Assembly (NCBI GenBank): GCA_041690255.1
Contig: JAWLHU010000012.1
Span: 62,001-126,000, forward strand
From: JAWLHU01 sp041690255
GTDB taxonomy: Bacteria; Bacillota; Sulfobacillia; Symbiobacteriales; Symbiobacteriaceae
DNA: 64,000 nucleotides
Reading direction: 5' to 3'
In this document: one piece after another, positions 58,769 through 64,000 of the stretch
Layout of the letters: every line of letters begins with the position of its first letter
Numbering within the stretch: position 1 is the stretch's first letter
Notes under the pieces: generated by a model
Seen by the model: only the letters and a program-made list of their open reading frames with translations
What the model was told of the DNA's origin: nothing
Databases searched by the model: none
Position numbers and translations under genes: made by a program

Positions 58769-59710
58769 CTACTCCTCCCGATACCCCAGGTTCCGGAGCA
58801 CCGAGTCCTTGTTCCGCCAGTCCTCCCTGACCTTCACGAAGAGCTCCAGGAAGATCCTCGATCCGAGCAACTCCTCAATGTCCCCTCGGGCTCGTGCACC
58901 AATCTCCTTCAGCATGGAGCCCCGCTTCCCGATGATGATCCCCTTCTGGCTGTCCCGCTCCACATAGATCGATGCAGCCACGTAAACCGTGCCGTTATCC
59001 CGCCGCTCCATCTGCTCGATCTCGATCGCCACCGAGTGCGGGATCTCCTCCCGGGTCAGGTGGAGGATCTTCTCCCGAATGAACTCGGCCACGACAAAGC
59101 GCTCCGGCTGATCGGTCACGGCATCTTCCGGATAGTACTGCGGCCCCTCCTCCATGCGGGAGACGACCAGGTCCAATAGCTTGTCGATATTCTTGTTGGC
59201 CACGGCCGAAACCGGGACCACATCCAGCCATTCGATCGTCCTGGCATCGGCCTTCGGCCTCTCGCTCCGGTTGGCCGGCTCGGCCAACGCCTTGTAGGCG
59301 TCCATGGCCCTGTACCAGTCCTCCCTCTTCACCTTGTCCAGCTTGTTGACCACCAGGATCACCGGTGCACCAGACTGTGCCACCACCTCGGCCACATACT
59401 TGTCGCCATCGCCAGGCTTGGGGTCGGAGCCATCGACCACGAAGAGGACGACATCCACCTCAGGGATCGTCCCAATGGCGACCTTGTTCATATACTGGCC
59501 CAACCGATGATGCGGCTTGTGGATGCCGGGCGTGTCGAGGAAGACCACCTGGGCCCCCGGCCGGTTGTAGACGCCGAGAATCCGGTTCCGGGTGGTCTGG
59601 GGCTTGTCCGACATGATCGCCAACTTCGCCTCCACAAAGGCGTTCAGCAATGTGGACTTGCCGACGTTTGGCCGGCCGACGATCGAGCAGAAACCTGAGA
59701 CAAAGCTCAT
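58769..59710 (-). CDS. era: GTPase Era
   Basis: A 313-residue ribosome-assembly GTPase: G1 GRPNVGKSTLLNA, G3 DTPGIHKPHHRLG, G4 NKLDKV, G5-like VSAVANKNID, then a KH domain (HSVAIEIEQMERRDNGTVYVAASIYVERDSQKGIIIGKRGSMLKEIGARARGDIEELLG) that binds the 3' end of 16S rRNA. ATG 59710 overlaps the cdd stop. Confidence 0.97.
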   Translation of the reverse strand: MSFVSGFCSIVGRPNVGKSTLLNAFVEAKLAIMSDKPQTTRNRILGVYNRPGAQVVFLDTPGIHKPHHRLGQYMNKVAIGTIPEVDVVLFVVDGSDPKPGDGDKYVAEVVAQSGAPVILVVNKLDKVKREDWYRAMDAYKALAEPANRSERPKADARTIEWLDVVPVSAVANKNIDKLLDLVVSRMEEGPQYYPEDAVTDQPERFVVAEFIREKILHLTREEIPHSVAIEIEQMERRDNGTVYVAASIYVERDSQKGIIIGKRGSMLKEIGARARGDIEELLGSRIFLELFVKVREDWRNKDSVLRNLGYREE

Positions 59711-60117
59711 CGCGTCTCCTCCTTGCCAGGCAGGTCGAGGGGAGTAAAGGCGCCGGGCAGCAGTTCCCGTACGCTGGTCACCAACGTATTGCCGTGCAGA
59801 TTGGTCAGCACCACCCGGGCCTCGGGACCGAACTCACTCATGACCTGACGGCAGGCGCCACAAGGGCTGCAGGCGTCCGGTGTATCGGCGATCACGGCGA
59901 TAACCGAGAACTTGCGGTGACCCTCGCTCATCGCCTTGAAAATCGCGGTGCGCTCGGCGCAGCAAGTCAGTCCAAAACTCGCGTTCTCAATATTGGCACC
60001 CGTGTAAAGGGTACCGTCCTCCGTTATAAGGGCAGCACCGACGGGGAACCGCGAGTAGGGCACGTATGCCTTCCCCCGGGCATCCGCTGCCGCCTTGATC
60101 AACTGTTCATCGGTCAT
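59707..60117 (-). CDS. cdd: cytidine deaminase
   Basis: Deaminates cytidine and deoxycytidine to uridines. A 136-residue homotetrameric type: GANIENASFGLTCCAERTAIFKA (Zn Cys and catalytic Glu) and CSPCGACRQVMSEF (two Zn Cys). It lies between dgkA and era, as in Bacillus. AGGAGGAATC precedes the ATG. Confidence 0.97.
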   Translation of the reverse strand: MTDEQLIKAAADARGKAYVPYSRFPVGAALITEDGTLYTGANIENASFGLTCCAERTAIFKAMSEGHRKFSVIAVIADTPDACSPCGACRQVMSEFGPEARVVLTNLHGNTLVTSVRELLPGAFTPLDLPGKEETR

Positions 60118-60129
60118 GTGCGATTCCTC

Positions 60130-60615
60130 CTAATGCGTGGAGCCACGGACCCCGAGGGCAAGAGCGACGGCAACCAGCGGCAGACCGTACCAGACCGGGT
60201 TCGCCTGCAGCAGGTTCAGCAAGGCGTAAAGCGTCGTCATGAACGACCGCTCGATCAGAAAGAGAAACGCCGCAGCGAAGGCGGCGTGGCCGGCGGCGAG
60301 GAGTACGCCCCCTGCCGCCACCTCCTTGGCCACCGCTGCCAGGGCATGGCGACGGCCATCGGCGGCGAGATCTACCGCCCGCTCCACCGCCGTGTTGATC
60401 ATCTCGGCGAGGAGGACGAGGGTAATGGTGACGCTCAGATAGGCGACCTCCCAGCCCGCCAGGCCCACCGCTCGGCCAGCGACGACGGCACAGGCGGCGG
60501 CAAAGAGCTGGAAGCGAAGGTTCGGCTCCTCCCGGTAGGCCAGCCAGACCCCGCGGAAGGCATCGCTGAAGCGCGGCAGGATCTTCGTATGCCGGAAGGC
60601 GGTGCGCCCATTCAT
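60130..60615 (-). CDS. dgkA: diacylglycerol/undecaprenol kinase family protein
   Basis: A 161-residue membrane protein of the DgkA family: FRGVWLAYREEPNLRFQLFAAACAVVAG and the active-site signature LLAEMINTAVERAVDLAADGRRH. In Gram-positives it mostly phosphorylates undecaprenol. It carries an extra C-terminal helix pair (~40 residues longer than typical). ATG 60615 overlaps the ybeY stop. Confidence 0.93.
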   Translation of the reverse strand: MNGRTAFRHTKILPRFSDAFRGVWLAYREEPNLRFQLFAAACAVVAGRAVGLAGWEVAYLSVTITLVLLAEMINTAVERAVDLAADGRRHALAAVAKEVAAGGVLLAAGHAAFAAAFLFLIERSFMTTLYALLNLLQANPVWYGLPLVAVALALGVRGSTH

Positions 60616-61082
60616 CGGGTCAGCCCCAACCCGCCCAGGATCTCCTCGGTCTTGGCCATCATGGCCGCTTCCTCTTCTGCCGTCGGGTGATCCCACCCCA
60701 GCAGGTGGAGCATGCCGTGGGCGGTCAGGAAGCCCAACTCCCGTTCAAAGGAGTGGCCGTAGTCCGCCGCCTGCGACAGGCAGCGCTCCAGCGAGATCAC
60801 GATGTCGCCCAGAGGGAGGGGCTCCCCCTCGGGCAGGTCGGGCATCTCGTCGCCCTCCAGTTGCGAGAAGGAGAGGACATCGGTCGGCCTCGCCAAACCC
60901 CGGTGATCGCGGTTCAGATCCTGGATCGCCTCATCGTCCACGAAGGTGATCGAGACCTCCACCTCGGTGCCCAGATCGGGACCGGCCACCTGAAGGGCCC
61001 GCTCAACTACCTTGCGGACCAGTGCCTCCTGCTCCTCGGTCAGCGGTACCCTCTCCTGCTCGTTGCTGATCCAGATCTCCAT
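60612..61082 (-). CDS. ybeY: endoribonuclease YbeY
   Basis: A 156-residue single-strand-specific rRNA-processing endoribonuclease: VDDEAIQDLNRDHRGLARPTDVLSFSQLE and the Zn signature HGMLHLLGWDH (three His). It acts in 16S rRNA maturation. ATG 61082 was chosen from family start MEIWISN; the gene overlaps the pgpH 3' end by 80 bases. Confidence 0.96.
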   Translation of the reverse strand: MEIWISNEQERVPLTEEQEALVRKVVERALQVAGPDLGTEVEVSITFVDDEAIQDLNRDHRGLARPTDVLSFSQLEGDEMPDLPEGEPLPLGDIVISLERCLSQAADYGHSFERELGFLTAHGMLHLLGWDHPTAEEEAAMMAKTEEILGGLGLTR

Positions 61083-63363
61083 TCTCACTGGCCTCCTCGG
61101 CCGGCCCGTCACCAGGTGCGGCCGCTTCCTTCTCTTCCGCCGATGTTGGCTCCGCCTCGATCGCCTGCGTCTCCGCAGCAGGCTTCTCCCCTGCCGTCGC
61201 CCCACCCTTCATATCGGATGGGTAGTCGATTCGAGCGTGATGGACGCCACTGAGCACCTTCACGAAGGTCCGGGCGATCACGTCGAGTTCCTTCAGGGTC
61301 AGGTCGCAGTTATCCAGTTGCCCCTGTTGCAGACGATCATCGATAATTCGCTTCACCTGCTGCTCAATCTGGTCATGGGTGAGCGGACCCCGCTGCCGCA
61401 TGGCCCGGACGGAAGCTTCACAGCCGTCGGCCAGCATGCAAATAGCCGTCTCCTTCCGGTGCGGCTTGGGACCCTCGTACCGGAAGTCCTCCTCCAGCAC
61501 GAACTCCGACTGCCCGGTCTTCGACGCCATGTGGTAGAAGTAGCTGACCAGGGTGGTGCCGTGGTGCTCGGGAATGAAGTCGATGATCTCCTGCGGCAAC
61601 TTGGCCTCCCTGGCCATCTCCAGTCCTTCCTTGACATGGCTGGTGATGATCATGGCCGAGAGGCTGGGTGGCAACTTGTCGTGCGGGTTTTCGCCGCCGA
61701 ACTGGTTCTCCACGAAGAAGGCGGGCCGCTTCGTCTTGCCAATGTCGTGATAGTATGCCCCGACACGTGCCAGTACCTGGTCCGCCCCCACCGATTCCGC
61801 CGCCGCCTCGCAGAGGTTCGCGACGAGAATGGTGTGGTGATAGGAGCCGGGGGCTTCCACCATGAGCTTCTTCAAGAGCGGATGGTTCGGGTTGGATAGT
61901 TCCAGCAGCTTCAGCGGGGTGACGACGCCGAACATGTTCTCAAAGAGCGGCAGGGCGCCGGTCACCAGGACGGCCACCAAGAGGCCGTTGATCCCGCCCA
62001 CCGCCACGTCACGCCAGAGATGCCAGTCCAGCAGAGGCATCGACTGAATGAGGTAGAGTGCCAGGACGGTGGCTGCGTTGGACACCCCAACGAAGAATCC
62101 GGCACGGTAAATATCGTTCCGGCTCTCGACCCGGGCGACGGCGTAGACGCCCACCACCGAACCGACCACCGCCACCATGGTATGGCTGAGTTGATCGGTT
62201 GGGCTGAACATGCCGGTCACCAGGGAGATGATGACGGACTGGAGGAGGCCCACCTTCGCATCCAGCAGGATGGTCACAAGCATGGAGTTGAAGGCGATCG
62301 GCATGAGGTAGGCGGCACCGCTGCCCAACCGGTCGGTGAAAAGGTTCATGAACATGGCGAGCAGGAGAGTCAGAAGGCCGATCAGCCCCAGTAGCGCCAA
62401 CTTCGAGTCCCGTTCGAGAATGTCGGGCCGGTAGCGTGTCAGGTAGAGCGCCATAAGGCCGACCAGGACGAGGGAGAGCAGCCCGTTCCCGATCCAGGAG
62501 CGGTAATCAGCCTGCTCCCCGATCATCCCCAGGTCCTGGAGCATCTTGAACTGCTCCTCGGTGACCGGGTCGCCCTGCTTGATGATCGACTGCCCCTCCT
62601 GCCACATGACCGGCTCCACGGCATCGGCAGCGAGTTGGCGCAGGTACTGGGTCGCCTCCATATCCTCCACGACGTTGGATTGGATTCGGATCTTGACCAG
62701 TTCCTTCACGAAGCCCTTCAGCCACGGCTCCTTGATCTCCGTGGCAAAGGGGTCGGCCTCCTCGTCGATCTGTTCACGAATCCGGGTGACGTCCTTCTCA
62801 TCCACCCGGTCCTTCAGAGCTTCCCGGACCAGGCGAATCCCCTCGGTGCGGGCCAGTTCCAGGAGCGCCTCCTCCGAGGTGATCAGGTTGGCGTAGGTCT
62901 CGGCGGGCACGGCAGCGGCCAGTTTGACCCGCTCAGCCAGCGTCTCCACCTTCGCCTTCACATCCTGCCCCGCGAGGGCCCGGACCAGATTGATCTCGCG
63001 GAAGGCAGCGTTTACATACTCCTCCGCCTCTGTCAATACGGTGGTGTCAAGCTTGGACTGCACAGCGACAGCACCAGCGGCGGCCTTTTTCCGCGCCTCG
63101 GTGGCGATCGTGTTCTCCACCCTGCGCGGAGCCTTTACATCGATCGGAGCCGGTTGCCCAAGCTTCACGTTCAGCCGGTTCGGTACGGTCTGTTCCATGA
63201 GGATGACCGTCAGAAGCGCGACGAAGAGGATCCCCCAGAAAATCCGGCGGATGCGCGAGTTCTTCCATCTACTTTGCTCGGACCAGCGCAGCATTCGGTC
63301 GCGAAGGTTGTACCACATAGTCATAGATGATGATAGGGGAGGGCCTGGCTTACCGTCCCGCAC
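61003..63363 (-). CDS. pgpH: 7TM-HD cyclic-di-AMP phosphodiesterase PgpH (YqfF)
   Basis: A 786-residue membrane phosphodiesterase: one TM at ~45-60, an extracytoplasmic domain, seven membrane helices (~275-480), then an HD domain (PGSYHHTILVANLCEAAAESVG, RVGAYYHDIGKTKRPAFFVENQ, IPEHHGTTLVSYFYHMA) that hydrolyses c-di-AMP. The C-terminal tail is Glu/Ala/Gly-rich and overlaps ybeY. GTG 63363 is the outermost start; ATG 63324 is possible. Confidence 0.95.
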   Translation of the reverse strand: MRDGKPGPPLSSSMTMWYNLRDRMLRWSEQSRWKNSRIRRIFWGILFVALLTVILMEQTVPNRLNVKLGQPAPIDVKAPRRVENTIATEARKKAAAGAVAVQSKLDTTVLTEAEEYVNAAFREINLVRALAGQDVKAKVETLAERVKLAAAVPAETYANLITSEEALLELARTEGIRLVREALKDRVDEKDVTRIREQIDEEADPFATEIKEPWLKGFVKELVKIRIQSNVVEDMEATQYLRQLAADAVEPVMWQEGQSIIKQGDPVTEEQFKMLQDLGMIGEQADYRSWIGNGLLSLVLVGLMALYLTRYRPDILERDSKLALLGLIGLLTLLLAMFMNLFTDRLGSGAAYLMPIAFNSMLVTILLDAKVGLLQSVIISLVTGMFSPTDQLSHTMVAVVGSVVGVYAVARVESRNDIYRAGFFVGVSNAATVLALYLIQSMPLLDWHLWRDVAVGGINGLLVAVLVTGALPLFENMFGVVTPLKLLELSNPNHPLLKKLMVEAPGSYHHTILVANLCEAAAESVGADQVLARVGAYYHDIGKTKRPAFFVENQFGGENPHDKLPPSLSAMIITSHVKEGLEMAREAKLPQEIIDFIPEHHGTTLVSYFYHMASKTGQSEFVLEEDFRYEGPKPHRKETAICMLADGCEASVRAMRQRGPLTHDQIEQQVKRIIDDRLQQGQLDNCDLTLKELDVIARTFVKVLSGVHHARIDYPSDMKGGATAGEKPAAETQAIEAEPTSAEEKEAAAPGDGPAEEASENGDLDQQRAGEGTADRGAGGTGPQGS

Positions 63364-63385
63364 CTCCTATCCGGAGAAATGGCCA

Positions 63386-64000
63386 TCAGGCCTGCCGGTT
63401 CTTCGGCCTCGGCGGAAGGACGCCAGTACCCCCGCCTCCGGCCGCTTCGTAGGCCTTGATTATCAGTTGGACCAGATCGTTGCGGACCACGTCCCGCTCC
63501 GTCAAATAGGAGAAGGCGATACCCGGCACGTCGCACAGTACGCGCTGGACCTCGACGAGGCCGGACTTGGTCCCCTCGGGCAGGTCAACCTGGGTCACGT
63601 CACCGGTGACGACCACCTTGGAGCCAAAGCCCATGCGGGTGAGGAACATCTTCATCTGCTCGGGCGATGTGTTCTGGGCCTCATCGAGGATGATAAAGGC
63701 ATCGTCAAGGGTACGGCCACGCATGAAGGCCAGGGGTGCGACCTCAATGACCCCCTTCTCCATCATCCGCTCAAATGTGTCCGTGCCCATAATATCGAAG
63801 AGGGCATCGTAAAGCGGGCGGAGGTAGGGATCGATCTTCTGCTGCATGTCGCCGGGCAGGAAGCCCAGCTTCTCGCCGGCCTCGACCGCGGGGCGGGTCA
63901 GGATGATCCGGGCGACGTCCTTCGCCTTGAAGGCCGCCACGGCAATCGCCATGGCCAGGTAGGTCTTGCCCGTACCAGCCGGCCCAATGCCGAAGGTGAC
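63386..64000 (-). CDS. phoH: PhoH-family ATPase, partial (5' end outside the window)
   Basis: C-terminal ~205 residues of a PhoH-like (PhoL-type) P-loop protein: GIGPAGTGKTYLAMAIAV (Walker A, at the window edge), ILTRPAVEAGEKLGFLPGDMQQKIDPYLRPLYDAL, FIILDEAQNTSPEQMKMFLTRMGFGSKVVVTGDVTQVDLPEG, FSYLTERDVVRNDLVQLIIKAYE. It lies directly upstream of pgpH and ybeY as in Bacillus; probably RNA-related. Confidence 0.95.
   Translation of the reverse strand, partial: VTFGIGPAGTGKTYLAMAIAVAAFKAKDVARIILTRPAVEAGEKLGFLPGDMQQKIDPYLRPLYDALFDIMGTDTFERMMEKGVIEVAPLAFMRGRTLDDAFIILDEAQNTSPEQMKMFLTRMGFGSKVVVTGDVTQVDLPEGTKSGLVEVQRVLCDVPGIAFSYLTERDVVRNDLVQLIIKAYEAAGGGGTGVLPPRPKNRQA

Overview
This is a high-GC chromosomal segment from an endospore-forming, Gram-positive-type bacterium, most likely a Symbiobacterium-like member of the Firmicutes (inferred from gene content, not from a database match). 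The evidence is a GerA-type germinant receptor operon, a LysM/glycoside hydrolase 18 spore-cortex-type enzyme, the Firmicutes order phoH-pgpH-ybeY-dgkA-cdd-era, GGAGG ribosome binding sites and many ATGA/GTGA start-stop overlaps.

Layout. 1-1900 is a decayed accessory region: a truncated E1/TOMM-type leader-binding protein, a CAP-domain scrap, ~70-bp direct repeats and a 54-bp tandem repeat. 1909-9622 holds a TPR protein, a truncated response regulator, lgt, a lipoprotein whose frame crosses a TGA followed by a SECIS-like hairpin (a probable selenoprotein), and an ArsR-linked group (class II aldolase, SDR, lipid kinase). 9852-13278 is an etfBA-fixC-fixX electron-transfer operon. 13337-18640 is a divergent cluster: Mrp-type ATPase and 10-TM metal exporter one way; two NifX-like proteins, two MinD-type ATPases with ferredoxin inserts, a DUF5320-like protein and a PadR regulator the other way. 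It resembles the orange-protein (ORP) loci of anaerobes and carries two copies of a 23-bp palindrome between the divergent arms. 18708-24101 has an M20 amidohydrolase and the germination operon. 24114-26884 has a methyltransferase, a wHTH/PD-(D/E)XK-type protein and a repeat-dense gap. 27012-37091 is a self-contained beta-glucoside PTS locus: 6-phosphogluconolactonase, a LevR-type sigma-54 activator, a sigma-54 promoter set inside a terminator-like inverted repeat, HPr, EIIB, EIIC, EIIA, GH4 phospho-beta-glucosidase, HAD phosphatase and EI. 37054-45660 contains a chemoreceptor, an unusual coiled-coil/RNase H-like gene pair, an oxidoreductase, thioredoxin and a glycosyltransferase-like protein. 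45752-52001 has two fluoride channel subunits, an esterase, glycerate kinase, an old-yellow-enzyme reductase and a two-component system. 52102-54388 looks lower in GC and carries a winged-helix protein and an unknown membrane protein. 54772-64000 returns to core genes: mgtE with an attenuator-like leader, a hydrolase, the LysM/GH18 protein and era-cdd-dgkA-ybeY-pgpH-phoH (phoH runs off the end).

How they work together. The PTS genes import and phosphorylate a beta-glucoside, cleave it to glucose 6-phosphate and probably feed the oxidative pentose phosphate route through the lactonase. Lgt would lipidate the lipoproteins seen here (GerC, the Sec lipoprotein). The strongest candidates for new biology are the Sec-containing lipoprotein, the two-operator ORP-like cluster, the sigma-54 promoter nested in a hairpin, and the coiled-coil/RNase H-like pair. 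No tRNA, rRNA, CRISPR array or intact insertion sequence was recognised.
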